Both the position numbers and the translations under genes were made by a program. A stretch of 64,000 nucleotides of DNA from Roseomonas aerilata DSM 19363. Lineage in GTDB: Bacteria > Pseudomonadota > Alphaproteobacteria > Acetobacterales > Acetobacteraceae. The notes under the pieces were generated by a model. That model ran no database searches and had not been told where the DNA came from. It saw nothing but the letters and a program-made list of their open reading frames with translations. Positions 36,652-45,563 of the stretch are shown piece by piece. The DNA lies in NCBI RefSeq assembly GCF_000711725.1, contig NZ_JONP01000012.1, forward strand, positions 1-64,000, written 5' to 3'. Position 1 is the stretch's first letter; each line of letters opens with the position of its first letter.

Positions 36652-38397
36652 ATGCGGGATCGGGAAACGCGCGAGGGGTGGTTCGCCCAGAAGCGCCGGC
36701 AACTGGTTTCCAGCGCCCTGGCGACCGTCGGCCTCACCTTCCTTCCCGGGGAGGGCCGGGCGGCCGATCCGATCGTCCCCGCCGACATCATCCTTCGCAA
36801 CGCGCAGGTGCTGACGGTCAACGCCGGCTTCGACACTGCCCAGGCCGTCGCCATCGCCGGCAACCGCATCCTCGCGGTCGGCAGCGATGCGGCCGTCATG
36901 GCGCTCGCCAATGCCCGCACGCGCGTCATTGACCTGCACGGCGCCACCGTCATCCCCGGTCTGCGCGACAGCCACCTGCACACGATCGGCGCCGCGCGGG
37001 ACATCTTCAACGTCGCGCTCGAGGATGCGCGCGATCTCGACGCCGTGCTTCGCGCCCTGGCCGAGCGCGTGGCCATCACGCCGCCGGGCGAGTGGGTGAT
37101 CGCCTCTTCCGGCTGGCACGAGGGGCAGATCGCGGAAGGGCGGATGCCGACCCGGCAGGAGCTGGACCGCATCTCGCCCGAGCATCCCGTCTACATCCCG
37201 CGCGGCGGCCACGTCGCCGTCGTCAACTCGGCCGCCCTGAAGCTCGCCAACATCACGCGCGACACGCAAGACCCGCGCGGCGGCGTGATCGTGCGCGGCG
37301 ATGGCGGCGAGCCCACCGGCTTCCTCATCGAGGGGCCGGCGATGAACCTCGTTCGCCGTCTCCTGCCCGTCATGTCACGGGAGAGGCTGACCGAAGGCCT
37401 GGCGCGCTTCAGCACCGTGCTCACCGGCCTCGGCGTCACCGCCTCCACCGAGCCGGGCGCAACGCCCGAGGAGATCGGTGCCTATATGGACCTCTGGCGC
37501 ATGGGCGGCATGAAGCACCGCGTCCGCATCATGCAGCGGGCCACGGGGCTGGCGGACGTGCGCGCCCGCTCCGCCGTGCTCGCGCCCAATTTCGGCGATG
37601 ACTGGCTCCGCGTCGGCGGCTTCAAATATCTCTACGACGGCGGCGTCGAAGGTGCCTGGACCTACGACCCCTACCAGATTGTCGAGGGCGAGCAGACCGA
37701 CCCCGCCTTCCGCGGCAAGCTGCTCGGCCCTGCGGGCGGCGACGCCGAGGCGCTGGAGATGTTCCGCCTCGCCGCCAGCCGCGGCTGGCAGTTCCAGGTC
37801 CACATGGTCGGCGACGCCACCACGGACCACGTGCTCGACCTCTGGGAGAAGGTCGCGCAGGACCATCCCATCGCCGACCTCCGCTGGGCCGCGATGCACA
37901 TCATGCTGTCCAAGCCCGCCTCGCTCGACCGCATGAAGAAGCTCGGCATCCGTGTGACCGTGCAGGATCAGTCCGTGCGCCTGGCCAATAACATGCTGCG
38001 CTACTGGGGACAGGAGCGCGCCGCCTGGTGCACGCCCACCAAGGCCGTGCTCGACCGCGGCATCCCCGCCGGTGCCGGCACCGACGCGCCCGTCGCGCAC
38101 TGGAGCCCCTATGTCGCCCTCTGGTGGCTCGTCACCCGCAAGGTGGAGATCCGCGGCCGCATCACCGATCCCCTTGGGCCGGAGATGGCAGTTTCCCGCC
38201 AGCAGGCGCTGCGCCTCTACACCATGGGAAGCGCGGACGTGGACTTCATGGACGACCGCGCCGGCTCCATCGAGCCCGGCAAGCTCGCCGACCTCGTGGT
38301 GCTCTCCGACGACCTCCTCACCGTGCCCGAGGACCGGATCCGCGACCTGCGCAGCCGCCTGACGATGGTGGACGGCCGCATCCTGCACGAGGCCTGA
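36652..38397 (+). CDS. YtcJ-type amidohydrolase with N-terminal signal-like segment
   Basis: This protein of about 581 residues belongs to amidohydrolase family 3. It has His-x-His in [26 protein letters not shown] and [14 protein letters not shown] with the metal-binding Asp. The start [20 protein letters not shown] looks like an export signal, so the enzyme may be periplasmic, unlike its cytoplasmic paralog at 27928. The ATG at 36652 has GGAG eight bases upstream; ATGs at 36646 and 36619 are alternatives. It probably belongs to the same catabolic operon as the transporter. Confidence 0.83.
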   Translation: MRDRETREGWFAQKRRQLVSSALATVGLTFLPGEGRAADPIVPADIILRNAQVLTVNAGFDTAQAVAIAGNRILAVGSDAAVMALANARTRVIDLHGATVIPGLRDSHLHTIGAARDIFNVALEDARDLDAVLRALAERVAITPPGEWVIASSGWHEGQIAEGRMPTRQELDRISPEHPVYIPRGGHVAVVNSAALKLANITRDTQDPRGGVIVRGDGGEPTGFLIEGPAMNLVRRLLPVMSRERLTEGLARFSTVLTGLGVTASTEPGATPEEIGAYMDLWRMGGMKHRVRIMQRATGLADVRARSAVLAPNFGDDWLRVGGFKYLYDGGVEGAWTYDPYQIVEGEQTDPAFRGKLLGPAGGDAEALEMFRLAASRGWQFQVHMVGDATTDHVLDLWEKVAQDHPIADLRWAAMHIMLSKPASLDRMKKLGIRVTVQDQSVRLANNMLRYWGQERAAWCTPTKAVLDRGIPAGAGTDAPVAHWSPYVALWWLVTRKVEIRGRITDPLGPEMAVSRQQALRLYTMGSADVDFMDDRAGSIEPGKLADLVVLSDDLLTVPEDRIRDLRSRLTMVDGRILHEA

Positions 38398-38404
38398 GCG
38401 GGCG

Positions 38405-38890
38405 GTGGATTTCCTCCTCACCCGCACCCCGCGCCAGCCGCTCCGCGCGCACGGCGTGCTCGGCGCCACCTCCGGGCCCGAGTGGGATGCCGCCGCTGCG
38501 GAACCCGTTGCCTGGGAGGATCTCTTCGCCCTCAGCGGCATCTTCGGCGTCGAGATCGGCGCCGCCGCGGCGCAGGCCGGCGAGATCGTGGAGATGCACG
38601 GCTACATGACCCCGCCGATGCTGCCCGAAGCCGACTACTTCGTGCTCTCCCAGGGTCCGATGCCCGACTGCCCCTTCTGCGCGCCCTCGCTCAGCTGGCC
38701 GGACGACATCGTGGTCGTCCATCTCCGGGCCGCGGGCGTCGATATCGACCACCCCATGCGCCCCGTCACCGTCCGCGGCCGGCTGTCGCTCGGCGAGGAG
38801 CCCGGCCCCGTGCCCGGCCTGTCGAGCCACGCCCGGCTTCTCGACGCCATCTGGCAGCCCGGTGAGGCACCGAACCCGCCAACCGCCTGA
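38405..38890 (+). CDS. Unknown protein with CPFC motif, DUF3299-like
   Basis: This 161-residue protein has a core of IVEMHGYMTPPMLPEADYFV, then LSQGPMPDCPFCAPS and a late VTVRGRLSLGEE. The order of hGYM.P, a hydrophobic strand, a Cys pair and V.V.G.h is like DUF3299, a periplasmic domain of unknown role. Here the Cys pair is CPFC, which could bind a metal or form a disulfide. No export signal is seen. It starts with GTG seven bases after the amidohydrolase stop, so it is cotranscribed with it. Confidence 0.55.
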   Translation: MDFLLTRTPRQPLRAHGVLGATSGPEWDAAAAEPVAWEDLFALSGIFGVEIGAAAAQAGEIVEMHGYMTPPMLPEADYFVLSQGPMPDCPFCAPSLSWPDDIVVVHLRAAGVDIDHPMRPVTVRGRLSLGEEPGPVPGLSSHARLLDAIWQPGEAPNPPTA

Positions 38891-38954
38891 CGCGCCGTTT
38901 ACGGAGCCGCGCGGCGACCGCATGATGCGGCCCAAACAAGGGGAACGTCCGCCC

Positions 38955-40142
38955 ATGCTCGTCACGCTCGTCGCCCCGCGCCTGATCCTCTCGGGCGGCG
39001 GCTCCGTCTCCAGGGTGGCAGAGGTCCTGGCCCAGCTCGGCCTCTCCCGCCCCCTCGTCGTCACCGATCCCTGGATGGCCTCGTCCGGCACGGTCGAGCG
39101 CTGCCTCGCTCCCCTTCGTGCCGCGGGTCTCTCGCCGGCCGTCTTCAGCGAAACCGTCCCCGATCCCACCGACACCGTGGTCGAGGCGGGCGTCGCAGCC
39201 TTCAAGGCGGGCGACTACGACTGCCTCATCGGCTTCGGCGGCGGCAGCCCGATGGACACGGCCAAGGCGATCGCCATCCTCGCCGCGGCGCCGGAGGGCA
39301 CGCATATCCGCGCCTACAAGGCGCCCGCGCAGGCCAATACCGGCGCCGTGCCCGTCATCTGCATCCCCACCACCGCCGGCACCGGCAGCGAGGCCACGCG
39401 CTTCACCGTCATCACCGACACGGAACGCGACGAGAAGATGCTTATCGCGGGCCTCGGTGCCCTCCCGCTCGCCGCCATCGTGGACCACGAGCTGACCTGG
39501 ACCGTCCCCGCCCGCACCGTCGCCGATACGGGCGTGGACAGCCTCACCCACGCGCTGGAGGCCTTCGTCAGCCGCCGCGCCAACGCCTTCAGCGACGACT
39601 ACGCGCGCCTCGCCATGCGCCTCATCGCGCCCAACCTCCGCCGCGCCTATGCCGACGCTCAGCGCGGCGGCAACGGCCCGCGCGACGAGGAGGCACGGGA
39701 GGCGATGATGCGCGGCGCCATGCTCGCCGGCCTCGCCTTCTCCAACGCCTCCGTTGCCCTCGTGCACGGCATGTCACGGCCGATCGGCGCCCATTTCCAC
39801 GTGCCGCACGGCCTTTCCAACGCCATGCTGCTGCCCGCCGTCACCCGCTTCGGCCTGCAATCCGCCCTGCCGCGCTACGCCGAGGCCGCGCGCATCATGG
39901 GCGTCGCGGGGGAAGGGGAGGGGGACGAGACCGCCGCCGCCCGCCTCGTGGAGGAGCTGGAGGCGCTGAACCGCGACCTCTCCGTCCCCACCCCCGCCGC
40001 CCACGGCATCGACCCCGCCCGCTGGGATGGGCTGCTGGAAACCATGGCCGCCCAGGCCATTGCCTCCGGCAGCCCCGCCAACAATCCCCGCGTCCCCGAT
40101 GCCTCAGAGATCGTCGCCCTCTACCGTGAGGCCTATGCCTGA
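38955..40142 (+). CDS. Iron-containing alcohol dehydrogenase
   Basis: This 395-residue protein has the group III alcohol dehydrogenase fold: the NAD-binding GFGGGSPMDTAKAIAIL and IPTTAGTGSEATRFTVI, and metal ligands in DTGVDSLTHALEAF, LVHGMSRPIGAHFHVPHG. In the family these are one Asp and three His that bind Fe2+ or Zn2+. The substrate is unknown. The ATG at 38955 has AAGGGGAA before it; a start 33 bases upstream is less likely. Its 3' end overlaps the ECF sigma gene by eight bases. Confidence 0.9.
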   Translation: MLVTLVAPRLILSGGGSVSRVAEVLAQLGLSRPLVVTDPWMASSGTVERCLAPLRAAGLSPAVFSETVPDPTDTVVEAGVAAFKAGDYDCLIGFGGGSPMDTAKAIAILAAAPEGTHIRAYKAPAQANTGAVPVICIPTTAGTGSEATRFTVITDTERDEKMLIAGLGALPLAAIVDHELTWTVPARTVADTGVDSLTHALEAFVSRRANAFSDDYARLAMRLIAPNLRRAYADAQRGGNGPRDEEAREAMMRGAMLAGLAFSNASVALVHGMSRPIGAHFHVPHGLSNAMLLPAVTRFGLQSALPRYAEAARIMGVAGEGEGDETAAARLVEELEALNRDLSVPTPAAHGIDPARWDGLLETMAAQAIASGSPANNPRVPDASEIVALYREAYA

Positions 40143-40683
40143 CACCAGCATGACGCTCGACGCCGCCGGTATGATCCGCGGCGTCGCCGATGGCGAGGCC
40201 GGCGCCCTGCGCCGCCTCTACGACGCGCAGGCCCCGCGCCTCTTCGGCGTGGCCATGGCCATCCTGCGGGATCGCGACGCCGCGGCCGACGCGCTGCACG
40301 ACGCCGTCGTGAAGATCGCCGCCCGCGCCGCGCAGTTCGACCCCGCGCGCGGCGAGGCCGGCGCCTGGCTCGCCGCCATCGTCCGTCACGCCGCCCTCGA
40401 CCTCGCCCGCGCCCGCGGCCGCGAGACACCGACCGACGACCCCGCCCTCGGCGACACCGCCGTGGCCCCCGAGGCGCTGGATCGCCTGCTGGAGACGCAG
40501 GAGGCCGACCGCCTCCGCGAGTGCCTTAACGCGCTCGAATCCCGCAACCGCCAGGGCATCCTCCTCGCCTTCGTCCACGGCCTCTCCCACGCCCAGATCG
40601 CGGCCCGGCTGGACCTGCCGCTCGGCACGGTGAAGGCCTGGATCCGCCGCGGGCTTGCGCGGCTGAAGGGGTGCCTCGCGTGA
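40135..40683 (+). CDS. ECF sigma factor linked to an RskA-like anti-sigma factor
   Basis: This 182-residue sigma factor has region 2 (LRRLYDAQAPRLFGVAMAIL, RDAAADALHDAVVKI) and region 4 (NRQGILLAFVHGLSHAQIAA, LPLGTVKAWIRRGLARLKG). The VKAWIRRGL recognition helix is typical of the SigK/RskA group. The ATG at 40135 lies inside the end of the dehydrogenase gene; one at 40150 is an alternative. Its stop overlaps the anti-sigma start as GTGA, which means strict coupling of the pair. Confidence 0.9.
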   Translation: MPDTSMTLDAAGMIRGVADGEAGALRRLYDAQAPRLFGVAMAILRDRDAAADALHDAVVKIAARAAQFDPARGEAGAWLAAIVRHAALDLARARGRETPTDDPALGDTAVAPEALDRLLETQEADRLRECLNALESRNRQGILLAFVHGLSHAQIAARLDLPLGTVKAWIRRGLARLKGCLA

Positions 40684-41393
40684 TCCCCTCCGATCCCGAA
40701 GCCCTCGACGCCCTGGCCGCCGAGCACGTCCTCGGCACGCTCGACGCGCGGGAGGCAGCCGAGGTGAACCGTGCCCTTCCGGTGGACGCCGCGCTGCGCG
40801 AGGCGGTCGCCCGCTGGGAGGCGCGCCTCGCTCCGCTCGCCGGCCTCGCGCCTCCCGCCGCCCCGCCCGACGACCTCTGGAAGCGCATCGAGGCCTCCGT
40901 CGCCAAGCGCGCCCCCGCGCAGGTCGTGCCGCTGCGCGCGGTTGCGAGCGGCGCCGCGCCGGCCCGGCCGGACCGCCTCTGGAAGACCTGGTCCATCGGC
41001 GCCACCGCGGTTGCCGCAGGCCTCGCCGCCATCCTCTTCCTCCGCCCCGCGGATCCGCCGAGGATGATGACTGTCCTCCTCACCAGCCGCGACCAGCCCG
41101 CCTGGCTCGTGGAGGCCGAGGGCGGTGGCCTGCGCCTCGCCAGCCTCAACCCACGCCCCGTGGAGGCCGGCCGCGCGCAGCAGCTCTGGGCCCTGCCGCC
41201 CGGCGCCACCGCCCCCACCTCCCTCGGCCTGATCCCCGAGAGCGGCCAGGCCCGCGTTGCCCCCGGGATCGTGCGGCCCGAACCGGGCATGCTCATCGAG
41301 ATCACCCTCGAACCTCCGGGCGGCTCCCCCACCGGCCGGCCCACCGGTCCGATCCTCTTCATCGGCCGCCTCGCCCCCGCGACCGGCACCTGA
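40680..41393 (+). CDS. RskA-like membrane anti-sigma factor
   Basis: This 237-residue protein has an N-terminal zinc-free anti-sigma domain (DALAAEHVLGTLDAREAAEV), one membrane helix near 105-125 (TWSIGATAVAAGLAAILFL) and a C-terminal RskA domain (MMTVLLTSRDQPAWLVEAEG, QLWALPPG, LIEITLEPPGGSPTGRPTGP). It should hold the ECF factor at the membrane until its outer domain is cleaved. The GTG at 40680 overlaps the sigma stop. Confidence 0.9.
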   Translation: MIPSDPEALDALAAEHVLGTLDAREAAEVNRALPVDAALREAVARWEARLAPLAGLAPPAAPPDDLWKRIEASVAKRAPAQVVPLRAVASGAAPARPDRLWKTWSIGATAVAAGLAAILFLRPADPPRMMTVLLTSRDQPAWLVEAEGGGLRLASLNPRPVEAGRAQQLWALPPGATAPTSLGLIPESGQARVAPGIVRPEPGMLIEITLEPPGGSPTGRPTGPILFIGRLAPATGT

Positions 41394-41410
41394 GAGCCCT
41401 CTCGATCCTG

Positions 41411-41437
41411 TGATCGTTGCGGCTGCGTCCAGTCGTA
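41411..41437 (+). promoter_or_regulatory. Candidate ECF-type promoter before the DUF4394 gene
   Basis: TGATC is followed after 18 bases by CGTA, and the start codon is 61 bases further on. The TGATC/CGTA pair resembles -35 and -10 elements described for several ECF groups. The sigma factor encoded just upstream is the obvious candidate to use it. Single occurrence only, so weak. Confidence 0.3.
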
Positions 41438-41497
41438 TGAACGCCCCGTAAGGCGGGGGTGAGGCCGGACGCCTCGCCCCAACCCAAGGAGCGATCC

Positions 41498-42280
41498 ATG
41501 ACGCACAGCCTTCGCCGCCTCGCTCTTGCCGGCGCCGCCTTCCTCGGTCTCGCCACGGCCGAGGCCGGTGCGGCCACCCTCATCGGCCTCACCGCCGAGG
41601 GCAGCCTCGTCCGTATCGATACTGAATCGCGCCGCGCCTCCGCCGCCGTCCGCGTGCGCGGCGCTGAGGGCATCCTTCTCGGCATCGACGTGCGTCCGGC
41701 AGACGGGAAGCTCTACGGCGTGACCGATAAGGGCGCGATCGTCACCATCGACCCGATGACCGGCGCCGCGACGAAGGTCAGCCAGCTCTCCGAGGCCTTC
41801 GAATCCGGTGGCCGCGCGGTGGTGGACTTCAACCCCGTCGCCGACCGCCTGCGGCTCATGGGCGCCAGCGGCACCAACTTCCGCGTCAATGTCGAGACCG
41901 GTGCCGTCGTCCGCGACGGCCAGCTGAAGTACGGGCCCGGCACCCCGCTCGCCGAGACCATGCCGCGCGTCACCGCCGGTGCCTATACCAACAGCACCGC
42001 GGGCGCCACTGCCACGATGCTCCTGACCATCGACAGCGTCCTCGGCCAGCTCAACCTCCAGGCGCCGCCGAATGACGGAGTGCAGCAGGTGCGCGGCCGC
42101 ATCGGCAACGGCGTGCCCGGCACCGCTGCTCTCGACATCCTCGCGGAGGGATCGACGAACACTGCCTATCTTCTCGCGGGCGGCGTGCTCCACACCGTCA
42201 ACCTCGAGAACGGCACCCCCGCCGCCCTTGGGCCCGTGGCAGGCACGGGCGAGGTGATCGACATCGCGGCGATGCGCTGA
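41498..42280 (+). CDS. DUF4394 secreted protein, predicted beta-propeller
   Basis: This 260-residue protein has a signal peptide (MTHSLRRLALAGAAFLGLAT to GAA) and repeats of strand pairs such as TLIGLTAEGSLVRIDTES, GKLYGVTDKGAIVTIDPMTG and RLRLMGASGTNFRVNVETG, which is the DUF4394 pattern related to beta-propellers. Function is unknown. AAGGAG lies eight bases before the ATG. DUF4394 genes often accompany ECF-RskA pairs, so it is a likely regulon member acting in the periplasm. Confidence 0.85.
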   Translation: MTHSLRRLALAGAAFLGLATAEAGAATLIGLTAEGSLVRIDTESRRASAAVRVRGAEGILLGIDVRPADGKLYGVTDKGAIVTIDPMTGAATKVSQLSEAFESGGRAVVDFNPVADRLRLMGASGTNFRVNVETGAVVRDGQLKYGPGTPLAETMPRVTAGAYTNSTAGATATMLLTIDSVLGQLNLQAPPNDGVQQVRGRIGNGVPGTAALDILAEGSTNTAYLLAGGVLHTVNLENGTPAALGPVAGTGEVIDIAAMR

Positions 42281-42296
42281 ACGGCGAGGCATGGCT

Positions 42297-42321
42297 CCGG
42301 GAGAAGGCACCGCTTCCCCGG
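42297..42321. terminator. Hairpin between convergent genes
   Basis: A nine-pair stem with one bulged A (CCGGGAGAAG/CTTCCCCGG, six-base loop) lies in the 50-bp gap between the convergent DUF4394 and EAL genes. No T run follows, so it is only a possible terminator. Confidence 0.3.
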
Positions 42322-42330
42322 GGCCGCCCG

Positions 42331-43527
42331 CTAGCTCCTCATGCCCGCCGCGCGCCAGGCGGAGGCCCAGGCCGGCAGCGCTCCTGCCGGCAGGGGCCGC
42401 CCGACGGCGAAGCCCTGGGCGTGGTCCACCCCGCGAATCTTCACGGCCTGCCAGAGCGTCCCGTCCGCGATCCCCTCCGCCGTCACCAACATTCCGCGGG
42501 CATGGGCCATGCCCACCAGCCGCTCCACCTCCGACCGCGCCCGATGGCTGGACGGCATCGCCGCCACGAGCTGCCGGTCCAGCTTCAGGCCGGAGAAGGG
42601 CAGATCCAGCAGCACGTCCCGCCGGTCGAGCGTCATGTCGTCGATCCAGACCGCGTGCCCCGCCTCCCGCAGCCGCAGCACGGCCCGGTGCAGTGCGGTC
42701 ACGTCGCGCACGGGTGTCGTCTCGGTCAGCTCAATGCCCAGCAGCTCTGGCCGCATCCCCTCCTCGCGCAGGATACGCCCGAGCCAGGGCACGGTATCCG
42801 GGCGCACCAGCACCCCCAGCGGCAGGTTGATGGAAACGGGCAGGCGCAGGGACGCGCGCAGCGCCTGCATCTCCTCCGCCGCCATCCGCCCGACGGCGCG
42901 GGCGACAGGCACCGAGAGTCCGCCGCGCTCGGCCATCGGGATGAAGGAATCCGGCCCGACCGGCGTCACGCCCTCGCGCCCGTCCGGCCGCAGCCAGCGC
43001 ACCAGCCCCTCCACGCCCACCGGCGCGCGGTCCGACAGGCGCACGATCGGCTGGTAGCGCATGGCCACCTCACCCCGCGCGAGGCCGAGGCGCAGCGCCG
43101 CCACCTCCGCCGCCTCGCCGGGTTCCCGCCGGCCGGTCAGGCGGCGCAGGGCGGCCATGATGTCCGCCTCCTCCTTCAGCCCCTCCGGGCCGAGGAGCAG
43201 CACGCGGGTCTCGCCGAACGGATCCTCCGCCAGCGCGCGCAGCGCCTCTCCGCCCGGCAGCTCCGGCGGCGCCCCGAGGAGCAACGCCAACGGTGGCCGC
43301 CCCGGCCCGACCATGCGGCGAAGCGCCTCCTTCGCCACCACCACATGCGCGGGCGCGGCACCAATTCGCTGGAGGCCCGCCTGCACGAGCCGAAGCAGCG
43401 GTGGGCTGAGTTGCACCGCGAGGATCTCGTCGTCAGGGGCTCGGGGTGTCATCGCGCGCTTGCCGACCGGTTCCTCTGACGTTTTCCCTGGCGCGGACGT
43501 GTCCGGCGCCCCTCGTTTCCCCGGCAT
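42331..43527 (-). CDS. EAL-domain protein with degenerate N-terminal receiver-like domain
   Basis: This protein of up to 398 residues has an N-terminal alpha/beta domain (about 35-135) that looks like a receiver without the acceptor Asp (LALLLGAPP at its place) and a C-terminal EAL domain. The EAL signature reads EGLVRW; other active-site residues are present (Asn in SINLPLGVL, Glu in IELTET, Asp-Asp in IDDMTLD, Lys in GLKLDRQL, Glu in VTAEGI, Gln in AQGFAVGRP). Loop 6, normally DDFGTGYSS, is not conserved, so c-di-GMP hydrolysis is uncertain. The start may instead be the ATG at 43452. Confidence 0.82.
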   Translation of the reverse strand: MPGKRGAPDTSAPGKTSEEPVGKRAMTPRAPDDEILAVQLSPPLLRLVQAGLQRIGAAPAHVVVAKEALRRMVGPGRPPLALLLGAPPELPGGEALRALAEDPFGETRVLLLGPEGLKEEADIMAALRRLTGRREPGEAAEVAALRLGLARGEVAMRYQPIVRLSDRAPVGVEGLVRWLRPDGREGVTPVGPDSFIPMAERGGLSVPVARAVGRMAAEEMQALRASLRLPVSINLPLGVLVRPDTVPWLGRILREEGMRPELLGIELTETTPVRDVTALHRAVLRLREAGHAVWIDDMTLDRRDVLLDLPFSGLKLDRQLVAAMPSSHRARSEVERLVGMAHARGMLVTAEGIADGTLWQAVKIRGVDHAQGFAVGRPLPAGALPAWASAWRAAGMRS

Positions 43528-43585
43528 AAGACGCCGGGCGCGAGCCGCGTCCTACCGGCGGCCTCAACACGTTCGAGCCAGGATC

Positions 43586-44551
43586 TCAGCCGCCGACCAC
43601 CTGCCAGGGAGCGGTTTCCCAGCGCGTCCGCAACTCCACCAGGTCCTGCCGGACGATCGCACCCCATTCCGCCTCGTCCCGGAAGCGCGGCAGCACCGCC
43701 CGCCACTCGGCCTGGGCCAGGAACTCCGGGTCCGCCGCGGCCGCCCGCAGCGCGCGGGCGATATGCGCCGCCGGCCGCTCCTCGATGCCCGCGGGCACGG
43801 CGACGCCCCGGCGCAGCGCCGCGTCCAGCGCGATCCCCTCCTCGCGCAGCGTCGGCACGTCCGGCAATTGCGGGTGCCGCGCGGCAGCGGCGATGCCGAG
43901 CACGGCCAGCCGCCCCTCCCGCGCCGCCACCAGGGCGTCCGGCACGTTCACCAGCGCCGCCGCCACGTTCCCCGATGCCGCGGCTTGCCGGGCCGCGGAG
44001 GCGGAGGGGAAGTGCAGCTGCTCCATCGGCAGGAACTGCGCCAGCTCCACCGCCATGATCGAACCGGCGCTGACCGGCGGCGGCAGGCCGAGCGGCCGGT
44101 TGCTGCCGGGGGAGCGAAGCGCGGAGAGCTCCGTGCCCGGCGCCGCGACCAGCGCCACTGGCTCCTCCGTCACCGCGCCCATCAACCGCAGCTTGTCGAG
44201 CATGCCGGTCGCCCGCCGCTCCACCATCCGGGCAACGAGGAAGGGCGTCGGCGCATAGGCGAGGACGGAACCATTCGTCGGCGAGCCCGTGAGTTCCCGC
44301 AGCGCCGCCAGCCCACCCTCCCCGGGGCGGTTCACGACGGAGACCTGCACCTCCTTGATGTGCCGCTCGAGGAAGGGCGCGAAGCCGCGAACCCATAGGT
44401 CCGCGCCGCTGCCCCCCTCGGCCCCCACCAGCAGCGTCATGCCGCGCGAACGGCCGCCGGGCGCGACATAGGGGGTGGAGAACTGCGCTCGCGCCGCGCC
44501 GGGCACTGCGAGCAGGGCCGCCCCGCCGAGGATCGAGCGGCGGCGGATCAC
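43586..44551 (-). CDS. Bug/TctC-family periplasmic binding protein
   Basis: This 321-residue protein has a signal peptide (MIRRRSILGGAALLAVPGAA) and Bug-type features such as VSVVNRPGEGGLAALREL and LPDVPTLREEGI near the C-terminus, which in the family is LPDVPTxxExG. Bug proteins bind carboxylates for TTT transporters or act as sensors. No TctA or TctB is nearby. It starts with GTG overlapping the secF stop (GTGA), an odd partner for a protein-export operon. Confidence 0.85.
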   Translation of the reverse strand: MIRRRSILGGAALLAVPGAARAQFSTPYVAPGGRSRGMTLLVGAEGGSGADLWVRGFAPFLERHIKEVQVSVVNRPGEGGLAALRELTGSPTNGSVLAYAPTPFLVARMVERRATGMLDKLRLMGAVTEEPVALVAAPGTELSALRSPGSNRPLGLPPPVSAGSIMAVELAQFLPMEQLHFPSASAARQAAASGNVAAALVNVPDALVAAREGRLAVLGIAAAARHPQLPDVPTLREEGIALDAALRRGVAVPAGIEERPAAHIARALRAAAADPEFLAQAEWRAVLPRFRDEAEWGAIVRQDLVELRTRWETAPWQVVGG

Positions 44552-45549
44552 CCCCGAGGCTCCGCGACGGTCCCCGCCGCTGCGCGCGCCGGCCGGGCCG
44601 GGGCCGCCTTCGCCACCGCCTCGGTTCCGCGCCGCAGCCGGTTCTCGCCCAGGAAGAGCAGGATCGGCGCCGCGATGAAGATGGAGGAGGAGGCCGAGAC
44701 GACGATGCCGAAGAGCATCACCCAGGCGAAGCCCGCCAGCGTCTCCCCCCCGAACAGCGCCAGCGGCAGCGCAGAAAGGAAGAGGGTCATGGAGGTGCCG
44801 AGGGTGCGGTTCAGCGTCTCGTTGATCGAGCGGTCGATCAGCTCGCGCAGCGGCATCGTCTTGAACTTGCGCAGGTTCTCCCGCATCCGGTCATAGACCA
44901 CGACCTTGTCGTTGGCCGAGAAGCCGATGATCGTCAGGATCGCCGCGATGGTCGTCAGGTTGAACTCGATCCGCGTGACCGCGAGGAAGCCCACCACCTT
45001 CGTTGTGTCCAGGATCAGCGTCACGATGGCGCCCACCGCGAACTGCCACTCGAAGCGGAACCAGATGTAGATCAGCATCGCGCCCAGCGAGATCGCCAGC
45101 GCGATCAGCCCGCCCTGGAACAGCTCGTCCGAGACGCGGTTGCCCACCGCCTCCGTCCGAAGGATGCGCGTGCCGGGGGCCGCAGCCTCCAGCGCGCCCC
45201 GCACGCGGGACACCGCCTGCTGCGTCGCCGCCTCCTCCCCCTGCACCGGCAGGCGAATGAGGACGGTGGAGGCGTCGCCGAATTCCTGCATTCCGACATC
45301 GCCGAGGCCCAGCCCCGTGACGGCGCCGCGGAGCTGCCCGAGATCGGCGGGGCCCGGCGTGCGGGCCTCCATCACGATCCCGCCCTTGAAGTCGATGCCC
45401 TTCTCCAGCCCGGGATAGATGGCCAGCACCACCGAGGCCGTGGAGAGGACCGCAGAGACGACGAGTCCCGCGATCCGCCCGCGCATGAACTGAATCCGCG
45501 TGTCGTCCGGCACGAGCCGGAAGAGGGGGCGGCGAAGAAAGCCGAGCAT
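44548..45549 (-). CDS. secF: SecF, protein-export membrane protein
   Basis: This 333-residue protein works with SecD to pull exported proteins through SecYEG using the proton gradient. It has a first helix near 28-48, a periplasmic domain, and five further helices with the SecF signature IGFSANDKVVVYDRMREN followed by the LGTSMTLFLSALPLALFGGE helix. The ATG at 45549 has AGGGGA upstream; a longer reading frame would start inside secD. It lies 14 bases after secD. Confidence 0.95.
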   Translation of the reverse strand: MLGFLRRPLFRLVPDDTRIQFMRGRIAGLVVSAVLSTASVVLAIYPGLEKGIDFKGGIVMEARTPGPADLGQLRGAVTGLGLGDVGMQEFGDASTVLIRLPVQGEEAATQQAVSRVRGALEAAAPGTRILRTEAVGNRVSDELFQGGLIALAISLGAMLIYIWFRFEWQFAVGAIVTLILDTTKVVGFLAVTRIEFNLTTIAAILTIIGFSANDKVVVYDRMRENLRKFKTMPLRELIDRSINETLNRTLGTSMTLFLSALPLALFGGETLAGFAWVMLFGIVVSASSSIFIAAPILLFLGENRLRRGTEAVAKAAPARPARAAAGTVAEPRG

Positions 45550-45563
45550 GGTTCTATCCCCTC

